Part shown: positions 11,701-20,144 of the stretch, piece by piece
Layout: each line of letters begins with the position of its first letter
How positions within the stretch are numbered: position 1 is the first letter of the stretch
Source: Lateolabrax maculatus
Taxonomy: Eukaryota; Chordata; Actinopteri; Acropomatiformes; Lateolabracidae
Direction of reading: 5' to 3'
DNA: 64,000 nt
NCBI GenBank assembly: GCA_031216445.1
Contig: CM062198.1
Span: forward strand, 496,001 to 560,000
Notes under the pieces: model-generated
Seen by the model: only the letters and a program-made list of their open reading frames with translations
What the model was told of the DNA's origin: nothing
Databases searched by the model: none
Position numbers and translations under genes: made by a program

Positions 11701-13870
11701 TATTCTTGCTTGAGGATTCTCCTTCTGGGTTGCCTTTACTTCTTTTGCCTCCATTGATTGCTACATCCTCACATCCAGCTTTTTGAAGCTTTGTGCGATA
11801 ATTTAAGGCTGTTTTTCCAGCCATACCATCTGTGTGGTCCAGGCTCAGTGAGGCAGGGGTGTTTGCTAATTAGTGCTTTTGCAACACTGCTGAAGTCATC
11901 ATCTTTAGGGTAAGCCTTGAAACTGTACATCGTCTCAGCAAGCTTTTCTAGTATGTCATGCTTCATATCTCGTGGTAGAGTCATACGTGTTCCATCCTTC
12001 ATAAAGGCAAGATCTGCCTGTCTGAGTCTATAGTCAACATCAACTGAGAAATTGGGTATGTCAAAGAAATCTGGCCACTGTTGTCTTAGCGATGGTGATG
12101 CTCTTCCTGTCGACAGGATCTCAGTGTCTGCTGTGCTGCACTCAGTGTCTGATGTTGTGGTGGGTGATGACAATGCGGTTAAATGGAGAGTCACAAGAGG
12201 GATGATTTTGAGCGTAGCTCTTTCAGGTAAATCAGTTATTTCAGTCAAATTGCAGAGGGCATTATGGACGTCTTGATCTTCATACTGCAGTTTAAAGTCA
12301 TACTGCAGTGACAGTTTATCTACCAGTTGCACTTTTAATTCTTCAATAGACTGTGGTCTCTCATTTAAAGTCAACTTCCTGATATCATCTTCAGCGATGA
12401 TGAGTAGAGCAAGCTGAATGGAATGAAGAGAGGAGCGATATTTAGGGTGTAGATTTCCAAGTACCCAGTAGATGGCAGCTTGTGTTTCTTTCTGGAGGTT
12501 CCCAAGGGCTTAGCCACCTCAAAATCATCTATGTACAAGAAAAGAGCAATCCTGAATTCTTCCTCTGTCAAGAGAGAATTGTCTTTAAACCGGTAACCAT
12601 CCCTGTGAGATCTGTATCCTTGTGACAAATTTGTCTCAGATGACATGGCCTTATCTAAAATTTCTCCATTGTTTAGTAATGTCTGCAGCATTTTTAGTAT
12701 GGGGATATACACAACTGTCTGCCTGTCATTTTTTAGGACAAACTCAATAGGCGTCACCACTGAGAATTCTTTTCAAATGTATGATGTTCGCTTGCTAGTG
12801 GTTGACAATGACCCCCTAGTAGAAGTGAATTTCAGGAATACATTATTCTCAGTAAATACTTTAGCTATCTCACTCACTTAAGAGTCCTCAACATCTCCAC
12901 AATGTTGATTTAGTATTTTTCCAACCGAGGTATGTAACAATGGCTGTGAAAGCACATAAATTTGGTTGATCTGCTCTATAACTTCTTGCAGGGCATTTTC
13001 AGAGATGTTAAGAATCGATGACATTTTCAGAAAAACAGCAGCTACATTATGTTCCAACTGACTCTCCAAGTCTCCCACATCTTCATTGAGCTCAGTAACC
13101 TCAAACTCAACCTGATCAGTTTCAGGGGCACTATCCTCAGGTTGAATATTTATATTAGGTGGAGGTACCTCAAGTACATTATGTGACACAATTTCAGGTT
13201 TGAATGCCATCTTATTGTGGTCTTGATGTTCTTTGCTTTTATGTGCATTAAAGGTTGAATAAACATTGCTCTGAAAGCTACAGCCTTGATATGGACAGGA
13301 AACCTTTTGCTTCAGCTTCAAATGTCTTCGTAAATGGGTAAAAAAGTCAGCTCCAGTGCAAGGCTCCACAAAGTCACACAGCTGACAATGGAAAGCAGTT
13401 TCACCCACGTTCCCCAGGTCCTTTTGAGTGTGCCATGTTGATAAGTGGACTTTGAGTGCATTGAAAGATTTAAATGTGCACAGGCACTCCTTATAAAGGC
13501 ACGGTAGTGGTGATATTCGAGTGTGGCACCCGTGTTTTAAGCGGTAATGCTTAAGTAAGAAGCACCTCTTTTCAGCACAAAATGTGCAGTACTTACACAA
13601 CCACTGCATAGGAAGTTTTTTGTCTTCTTGAAAAATCTGAAAAGAAAAGATCATTTTAGCATCAAGCCCAGCAAAATAGAAACAAAAAACAAAAACACTA
13701 ACATGCAGTATCAGACTTGAAATACCAGAGCAACAGAAAAAAACTAAATCCTTGCAAAAATCTATCTAATTATCAAGCTTTTAATCATTTCACTTCTTTA
13801 AGACAAGAACAGCTACCAAATGAACACAGCAGTACAAAAGGTAAATGGTAAATGACTCACTTATGTGGTA

Positions 13871-14786
13871 TCAAGGGAACTGTGGATTGATCACCATCTG
13901 CCTGAGCCTGGAAGGGGACAGTTAAGAAGAATACAACAATTTAACACAACCAAAGCTCACCACAACTCATAAACATCTTGTTTCCAGTACAAGTGAAAAC
14001 TGTAACATAGGCCTATTACCCACAAAGACAGTATTGTAATGTACATATTCTAGACAACATAACCTTAAAGAATAACTTAGGCCACTGAGTATGCCAGCAA
14101 TGGTAACAGGCTATGATAAAAAGACAGACAGGGAGACCCTTTTGTCTGTCCCAAATCTGATCTGCGGGCTCTCACTGCGCTCCTCGTGTGATCAGACAAG
14201 CACTGCGCAAGTAAACAGTGTGCGGCATAGACATATTAAGAGTAGACGCCGCATCGACCGCTACTGCCTATTGGCGCTGACGAGACGTGGGGCCGCCATC
14301 TTGGACCGGTCACCCGCTCCACTCAGTGTAATCTGTCTGCAGGTACAATGAAGTGTCAATGCATTTAATTAATCATAACTCTGAATACTAAACTGATTTT
14401 CACAGGATTTTTTTCTGCAAACGTCATACATGTAGGCATGATACCGGACACATGATTCGGCGTATTTTAATATACATAATAGGCATAACGGTAATAGAAT
14501 ATTCTGGTATGTGATATATGCTATGTATGATATAATATAATACACACACACACACATATATATAAAAACACTAATATATGATAGAGAAGCAGAAGCAGAT
14601 TGTGTACTACTCAGCTATTTTAATAAGTTGAAAAATGAAGAAACAATACAACATTATACATCAATATAAGATAAAACACAATAGACAGAAGTTAGATCTC
14701 AGAAAAAATGAATATGTATATCTACATATATATCAAAAAAAATGAAAATCTATATCTATCTATCTATCTCTCTCTCCCTATATATC

Positions 14787-14838
<52 letters not shown>

Positions 14839-15586
14839 GTGTGACGTTTGCATTAAACAATCCCGTGAAAATCAGTTTAGTATTCAGAGTTATGATTGAT
14901 TAAACACGCTGACAGTTCATTGATCCTGCAGAATGATCACACTGAGTGGAGCGGGTGACCGGCTCATTGGGCGCGCTAAACGTGGTAACCATGGAAACGA
15001 CACAGCTACAAATATGACTAGTGTTAAGTGAGGATGGTTAAATAAAATAACATTAAGTTAGCATAGTCCTAACTTAACAGCCGAACGTAAAATAAAATGA
15101 TACATCCAGACTTGTTCTGATGTTCTGCCATGTGAATGCCCTCCTGCTCATGGAAACTCACAAACCGCCGGGATCAGTCTCTCATCGTGAGTGAGTACTC
15201 ATAGATGACTGGCCTCAGAAAAAAAAATCAACTCCGACAGCGGGTGTGCGCGTGCACGTGACGAGCACGCCCGCGACCGCTACACTAAAGTTTCTCCTCA
15301 ACTTTAACGTGACAAAAGTAAGACACGTTATGTCCATAATATAGTTCAGCTAGCTCAGAGCTATATAGCTCTGAGGCAGCGTTAGCCGACATTACAACAC
15401 ACATCATTACTAGCAAGCACGAAAAATATGGCGCTTACTTACAGAAAGAAAACGGTCTAAACAAGGGTAAAATATTACTCACCAAATGAGTGTGCCAAGC
15501 ACAAGAATGCTGAAAATAACCTTAACGAGTGCTGTTGCAGGGATTAGGTCCAGCTCCTCGTCCGTTGCGGGTGTGTTGTTGACATA
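13871..15586 (-). pseudogene. Small spliced membrane-peptide frame, exons 1-2 of copy 3
   Basis: Joining exon 1 (15483-15586) to exon 2 (13871-13907) across the predicted splice keeps one open frame. It reads DEELDLIP, a hydrophobic run ALVKVIFSILVLGTLIW and a short tail LRQMVINPQFP before TGA. It looks like one membrane-spanning helix with an acidic head. No ATG is in this frame; an upstream ATG (followed by STTH) is off by a CA dinucleotide, so the start may have been lost by slippage. It lies upstream of the zinc-finger ATG. Family not recognised. Confidence 0.4.
14306..14962. mobile_element. Fold-back element in intron 1 of copy 3
   Basis: Two arms of about 129 bp (14306-14434 and 14834-14962) are inverted copies, beginning CCGGTCACCCGCTCCACTCA and matching well over their length. 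The core holds a CA/TA tract (14540-14570), a CTAT run (about 14750-14775) and a long TA run (about 14797-14836). It carries no coding capacity. I see no clear target duplication, so it may be a MITE or a non-transposon inverted duplication. Confidence 0.7.
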
Positions 15587-15632
15587 CCGTCAGGCGTAGA
15601 GAGGACGGAGTTGCGCATGCCCACAGGTCGGG
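15483..15632 (-). promoter_or_regulatory. CpG-rich promoter and exon 1 of copy 3
   Basis: This GC- and CpG-rich stretch stands out from AT-rich surroundings and precedes the donor at 15482. An NRF1-like TGCGCATGC is at 15612-15620. A GC-rich, CpG-dense block with an E-box CACGTGAC (15255-15262), a CCATGG-centred X-box-like GTAACCATGGAAAC (14985-14998) and a YY1-like GCCGCCATCTT (14292-14302) lie downstream in intron 1. No TATA box is evident, and the transcription start cannot be fixed from sequence. An A14 tract lies just upstream (15633-15646). Confidence 0.55.
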
Positions 15633-15843
15633 AAAAAAAAAAAAAAGCCGGCGAAGTTTTCAAATCGAAGCAAAAGTACTAATACCACTCCGTGAAACTA
15701 CTCTTTTACAATACAGCTCCTGCAGTGAAAATTTCAATTAAGTAAAAAACATATAACCACAAAAAGAAATACTTAAAATATTAAAATTAAAAGTAGCATA
15801 CTACTGATTATTATTATATATCGCGTATGTATTATTACATATG

Positions 15844-15979
15844 CAGTGATGTAAAAAGTACAATATTTCCCTCTGAAATGTAGTGGAGTAAAAGTAGACA
15901 GTAATATGAAAAAAAAAGTAAAGTACTTAAAGTACTTTGTATTTAAGTGCAGTATTGAGTAAATGTACTTGTAAAAGCA
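15844..15979. mobile_element. Degraded short repeat (hAT-like MITE?), L unit 1
   Basis: The stretch starts CAGTGATGTAAAAAGTAC and is rich in AAGTA/TACTT words, ending near GTAAATGTACTT. It resembles a short non-autonomous repeat common in fish DNA; the family is from memory and unconfirmed. It lies inside the CACTA-like element upstream of the promoter. Confidence 0.4.
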
Positions 15980-16158
15980 CAATTATCGAAAACATACTTT
16001 TTCTAAATTAATCCAGTTCAAGTAGACTGAGCTGGTGAGATTTTTCAACCACAAATTACAAGTAACTTACTAAAAGTGAGTGTTAATAGCAATTTGATAA
16101 AAAATGATTTAAGTCAATTTACTATTTTTAATTAAATACCATGTTTGCATTTACAATG

Positions 16159-17219
16159 TACTGCTGTCCTTGATATGTAAAAGCAAACAGATACTGTGAA
16201 TCTGGGTGTAATGGCACACTAACAAATGCTGTGTACCAACAGGCGTCATGTGGGATATTAGAAAGCAAAGTATGTGGGTCTGGAACCACAGGTACTTCTG
16301 CATCTACAGTGGAATTAATGGCGCACAAATCATGCACCAATCGATAGTCACTAGAGTTTATTTTGTTTTATTGGACAAGTTGGTGTATTACACAGACTTT
16401 TTGTTGGTTTTAACACACCTGCTGCTACCAAGCCCTTGATGGTGGGTCTTATACCTGCTATTTGGTGTGGTTTCATGGGATATTGTTTTTGGTATGGCAA
16501 CACAATGCCCTCTTTTGCTTTGATGTGAACTGGCTGTGCTGACCTAACTAGCCCTACATCTGTTTTATGATGTGACCATAACTCATGTGGTATCTGATGT
16601 AGTAGCACACTATGTTCTTCTGAGAGTGACAGTTGAGTAGGGAATCTCTGACTTAGTAGCACTTGGGCTCTTGTTCCTTTGTCATATGCTCGCAGAAATA
16701 TTTTCACATATTGTCCATCGGAGGATGACTGCACATGCGTGTTCTGAGTTGGTTTCCATACAGTCACTTGTAGTGCTGCCTTCACCATCGGTCCTAGGTC
16801 ACGTGATTCATGTCGATTAGCTATCAGGAGTGTAACATGTGGGACGGAGCTGGTGACTTGAAACCAGGGACGTAGTTCTGGTGGTAGAGTAACTGCTGCT
16901 GCTGGTCCTTGTGGTCCAACATACAGGTCTTGACATATTACAGATAATATTTTGCCTGTAATCAACTCTGTCCAGCATTCTTTGTAGTCAGTATGTTGCT
17001 GAGTCTCATCATACATCAGAGTGCAGTGCAGCGGCAGTCGTGGTTCTTGTGCTGTGGGCAGTTCTTTCTGTATCCAGGCTTTTCACACACTCCATTGGTG
17101 TGCAAGTTCTGAGTCAGCTGGCCATTGGATCCAGTATACTGCAGGCTGCACATATGTGAGTGTCTTTTGTCTTTCTCTTCGTCTGCCAGTGTGCTCTAAG
17201 TCTTACAGTATCTCTTGCT
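16159..17219 (-). mobile_element. ERV pol 5' part in L unit 1 (start of RT)
   Basis: The 221-codon frame 16351-17016 ends in an RT N-terminal segment (VHIKAKEGIVLPYQKQYP, IRPTIKGLV, CNTPTCPIK). A second frame (16159-16340) continues with VPDPHTLLS and PLHPDSQYLFAF and is cut at the transposon. The segment that should carry the first RT catalytic Asp is missing between WYT and the SVPLHP motif. It is the upstream half of the palm found at 8479-8755, displaced by the insertion. Confidence 0.78.
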
Positions 17220-17224
17220 GGAAC
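17216..17224. other. Probable tandem-duplication joint, LINE to ERV, L unit 1
   Basis: LINE sequence stops in the ACFKCS codons and ERV pro/RT lead-in sequence starts at once. On the minus strand the order ERV 3' end, LTR, LINE, ERV 5' end cannot come from one provirus. A duplication joint here restores a sensible order: ERV 5' part, transposon, ERV 3' part, LTR, flanking LINE. Confidence 0.55.
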
Positions 17225-17856
17225 ATTTGAAGCAGGCTGGTATGTGGGATATCTCCAGTGAAGTGTTAAAGATATCTGTGAACACCAGAGACAGCTGGTC
17301 AGCACAGTGCTTCAGGGTGGATGGAGAGACAGAGTCTGGCCCGGCTGCTTTGTGGAGGTTCTGTCTCTTGTATTGTCTGTTAACATCCCTCTCCAGGATT
17401 GAGAGAGGTGTCACTGTGGACGGGAAGGGGGCCTCTGAGGTTTGAAGTTGTGGAGAGGCCCAGGCCCCTGCAGTGGTGGGAGAGGTGAAGCTGGTGGCCT
17501 GGGGCTGGTGGATGGAGTCCCAGGGGATTGTGTCTGGACTGTCCCATTGTCTTTCGAAACGACAGTAGAACTTGTTCAGATTGTTGGACAGGCGCAAGTC
17601 GTTAGCAGAGTGGGGGGCTCTGGGTTTGTAATGGGTGAGCTCTCTGAGCCCCTTCCAGACAGAAGCAGAGTCCTTGGCTGAGAACTGGTGTTGGAGTTTC
17701 TCAGAATACAGTCGTTTAGCTCCCCTCACCTCCTTGCTAAACCTGTACTTTGCCTCTTTGAACCTGCTTCTGTCTCCACTCCTAAATGCTTCCTCCTTTT
17801 GCGACCTTAGCTGTCTGAGAGGGGTTGGCTGTGTTGTATCTTCTGTAGCGATGATG
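17220..17856 (-). mobile_element. LINE fragment (endonuclease-RT linker, start of RT), L unit 1
   Basis: The minus-strand frame (part of 17196-17996) reads FKEAKYRFSKEVRGAKRLY, then LHKAAGPDSVSPSTLKHCAD, then FTDIFNTSLE and HIPACFK. These are the typical lead-in and first RT motifs of Jockey/CR1/L2/Rex-type non-LTR retrotransposons. It stops abruptly after ACFKCS, where ERV sequence begins, and starts directly at the LTR end. No catalytic RT motif is included. Confidence 0.75.
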
Positions 17857-18308
17857 TGATGATGATGAAGGAATCTCCGCTGACACCGACTTAGTTGTAT
17901 AAAAAGGTTTATTACAAAAAGTACAGCGTCAAAACAAGCACCATGGATTGCCTGTGAGAAGATCCGAAGCCAATGTGAATCTCCCCCGTTTTCCACTCAA
18001 ACTACACCTTTTAAAGCCTCATGGTATAGCTAATGTGTGGTGACAAGATAGGCTCAGAGCCAACCTCATAACCATACATGGCTATTTTACAGAAAGGGAA
18101 GGTGGAACCTATAGTTCAGGTTGAAACTGATCTCATCTCTTTGGAACTTTAGGAAAACAACCCCCAAGGGGCACCCATCTATGAAAGTAGCCAGACCTTG
18201 GACATAGGCTTATCTAAACATTTCCCACACAAGTATCTAAACATTGGATCCACACAAGTATCTAAACATTGGACACACATGGGAGAGACATCTCTCAGCT
18301 CAGACACC
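17857..18308 (-). mobile_element. Probable ERV LTR, L unit 1
   Basis: On the minus strand this stretch follows a purine-rich tract (near 18309-18318) at the end of pol/env. It contains three direct copies of TATCTAAACATT-like sequence (18211-18270, plus-strand reading), a TTTAAAAGG box near 18010, an AATAAA signal near 17905-17915, and ends CATCATCATCA before LINE sequence. That order suits a U3-R-U5 LTR. The exact ends are uncertain, since no second LTR of the same provirus is present for comparison. Confidence 0.55.
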
Positions 18309-19498
18309 TCATTTTACTTAAATTTGGGTCAATTTGGTTGCTTCTTCAGCTGTCATGGTTTGGTGTAGGTTTATCTATGTGCATTGATTTCGTGAACATT
18401 GTACCACTACCATCACTGTCCCTTCTTATAGGCATTGTCTGTGAACCACATGCGTGTCTATTTTTATGCCTTCTGGTCCTAATGTCAATGTTTGATTGTA
18501 TTGAGCTGACTTTATATACGTGAGTGTGATTACGTTGTTTACTGGTACTCCTCCTCTCAGCCAGTCTCTGTGATCATCTTTGTCCTTGGATCTTGAAGCT
18601 GTCTATCTTCCAGTTGGGAGGCTTCACCGTCCCTTTCTGGATCGTGCTGTGCCCTTGCTGTCTCACCTGGATCCCTCGCTCTGCAGCAATGGTTTAAATG
18701 GAACCAACATTTCTTACCCTCTACTTTCAGCGCAGTTGGGGTAGTTAGGATAACCTTAAAGGGTCCTTCTCACCTTGGTTGGTCCCACTTTCGTTTGAAC
18801 ACCTTTACGTAGACCCAGTCTCCAGGTTCAACTCTCCTTAGCTGCTCTGGAATGTCAGCGTCTCTGTCCTCAGACACAGCTTTTACCTGTTGGAGCACAG
18901 CTTTGTGTATTTGCGTTAGGTGTCGTAGGTAGCATGTTAGTTCTCGTTCACATTGCTCGCATACGGCCCTCTACAAAAGGGAACCGGCATCGGTCTCCCT
19001 GTAAGTGCCTCGTGTGGTATTAGATGTGTTAGTCTCTTAGCTTAGTGTTAGTGTTAGTTAGTGTTCGTATAGCCATCAAAGCAAGTGGCAATGCATCTAC
19101 CCAATTGATTTTATACTGACTGTCTGCTCTAATTTTTGCAAGTTTTGCTTTTAGCATGCCATTTGCCCTTTCCACTACTCTCTGTGACTGTGGGTGATAC
19201 ACACATCTGAACTTCTGTTTGATTCCTAGCATTTTTAGGGCTTTTTTTATTGTCTCAGCTACAAACGCAGGTCGGAAAAATGGTGACCACCAGACTGCTT
19301 GAAGGCGTCTCAACACCTCCCCACTTGTGCAATGGTCCTGACCATGCGCACTACGTGTAGCAACCTGTACCAAAGATGTTGGGAGGACAATATGTCCATG
19401 TGCACTTCGCCATAGCCCATGTGATGGACCTTCTTCAGTGATTATACTTGCCCCCCTTTTTGCCCATACAGAATGTGCATATGGACTTGCCTGATGTT

Positions 19499-19521
19499 GT
19501 GCTGCTATTACATAGCAGCAC
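19499..19521. other. Perfect hairpin beside the TA tract
   Basis: GTGCTGCTAT, a 3-base loop and ATAGCAGCAC form a 10-bp stem at the integrase side of the TA tract. The same hairpin is present in every ERV fragment (for example 2256-2279 and 8132-8154); the copy near 57738 has a loop change. Confidence 0.75.
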
Positions 19522-19531
19522 ATATATATAG

Positions 19532-19593
<62 letters not shown>
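19522..19593. repeat. (TA)n tract in L unit 1
   Basis: This is the longest tract. It lacks the TCAT interruption and ends AAGTCTGTC. Confidence 0.95.
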
Positions 19594-19595
<2 letters not shown>

Positions 19596-20144
19596 TCTGT
19601 CAGTGGTTCACAATCTCCAGCTACTAGCAGTGGTCCTATACAGGTGGGTGTAGCTATGCGTTTTGCGGCTTCATCTGCTAAGTTGTTGCCTTTAGCTATC
19701 AGGGAATTCGTTTTTTGATGAGCTACGCATTTAATGATGGCTAACACTTTTGGATGGTGTATGGCTTCTAGTAAAGCTGAGATGGCAGAAATGACGACAT
19801 GTGTCTCACCGTTTGTGGTTTGGGAGCTTTCGATACTGCCTCAATTTGTGAGGGCACTATAGCTCATTTAGTGCCACAGAGTTGTCTACCTAAGTATTCA
19901 ACCTGTGTCTGGCAAAACTGTAATTTATTTTTACTCACCTTGTGAGCCCCCTTTTCTAAAGCCATCAGGGCTGAGACTGAGTCTTGTGCACATTGAGCTT
20001 TGGAGGTGCTACATATCAAGAGATCATCTACATATTGTAGTACTGTACTGGACACGTCTAGGTGTTGCAGGTCATTAGCCAATACTCGACTGAATATTGA
20101 GGGACTTTCAACATAGCTCTGCGGGAGACGTGTGTACGTATACT

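Larger units (their letters stand above)
10111..15632 (-). pseudogene. Zinc-finger/PB1 fusion gene copy 3, all exons and promoter
   Basis: This is the reference copy. Exon 1 ends at 15483 (donor GTGAGT), exon 2 is 13861-13907, exon 3 is 11460-13636, exon 4 is 11155-11313, exon 5 is 10903-10995 and exon 6 is 10111-10434. The probable ATG is at 13607-13609 (MQWLCKYC). There are four zinc fingers: C-x2-C-x12-H-x4-H, C-x4-C-x12-H-x4-H, C-x2-C-x13-H-x3-H and C-x4-C-x12-H-x4-H. A conserved block ending PLGTSRKKHK follows, then after a direct fusion near 12398 a PB1-like domain (EDDIRKL to ERATLKII) and the SAMD3-like C-terminus. Lesions are TAA at 12878, TGA at 12773, a frameshift after KKHK near 12486, a second in GWKNSLK near 11800, and a phase-2 donor at 11460 facing a phase-0 acceptor at 11313. 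The private change is Val for Phe in EDQDF. I infer a transposon gene rather than a host gene. Confidence 0.85.
8760..16158 (-). mobile_element. Complete CACTA-like element in L unit 1 (7.4 kb)
   Basis: The left end reads CACTGTAAAA from 8760. The right end, on the minus strand from 16158, reads CATTGTAAAT, one substitution from the CACTGTAAAT of the second complete copy. The tetranucleotide TACT flanks both sides (8756-8759 and 16159-16162). Both flanks are halves of one ERV reverse transcriptase, and dropping the insert with one TACT makes their reading frames continuous. The inverted termini match for only about 9-10 bases, though a TTGAC...TTAAA motif recurs below both ends. The 1.35-kb 3' arm (8760-10110) holds no supported gene, only A/T tracts and several possible minus-strand poly(A) signals. 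CACTA/EnSpm assignment rests on the CACTG ends and short duplication; Sola-like or another superfamily is possible. Confidence 0.68.
18309..20144 (-). mobile_element. ERV pol 3' part in L unit 1 (RT palm to integrase C-domain)
   Basis: This is the fuller version of the short-unit ERV piece. RT palm (19864-20144), RNase H end (about 19594-19785), integrase N-domain (about 19270-19523), then the core end with a YHPQS...VERANGMLK signature (19029-19265) and a C-terminal domain (about 18670-18870; GDWVYVKVF, then LTTPTALKVEG). The integrase core lacks the stretch between WWSPFFR and PAFVAETI, where the first two acidic residues belong. A stop interrupts the C-domain near 18774, and a CTAACA-type repeat near 19040-19060 breaks the frame. 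Env is almost absent: only about 360 bases lie between integrase and LTR. Confidence 0.8.

Noticed and set aside
11769..12374. A SAM domain, suggested by the name of the related family
   Set aside because: The visible fold in this segment is a PB1-like module with an EDQDF acidic motif; I see no five-helix SAM pattern.
10111..13636. A processed retrocopy of a host gene
   Set aside because: Introns with proper donors and acceptors separate exons 3 to 6, and the promoter and two 5' exons are retained in L units.
14091..14351. 86-codon plus-strand frame in the L units, and its antisense partner
   Set aside because: It overlaps the intron 1 GC-rich region and fold-back arm and has no recognisable domain; the counterpart sequences vary as neutral DNA.
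19473..19747. Frames with long Tyr-Ile runs
   Set aside because: They are translations of the (TA)n tract; only the flanking RNase H residues are meaningful.
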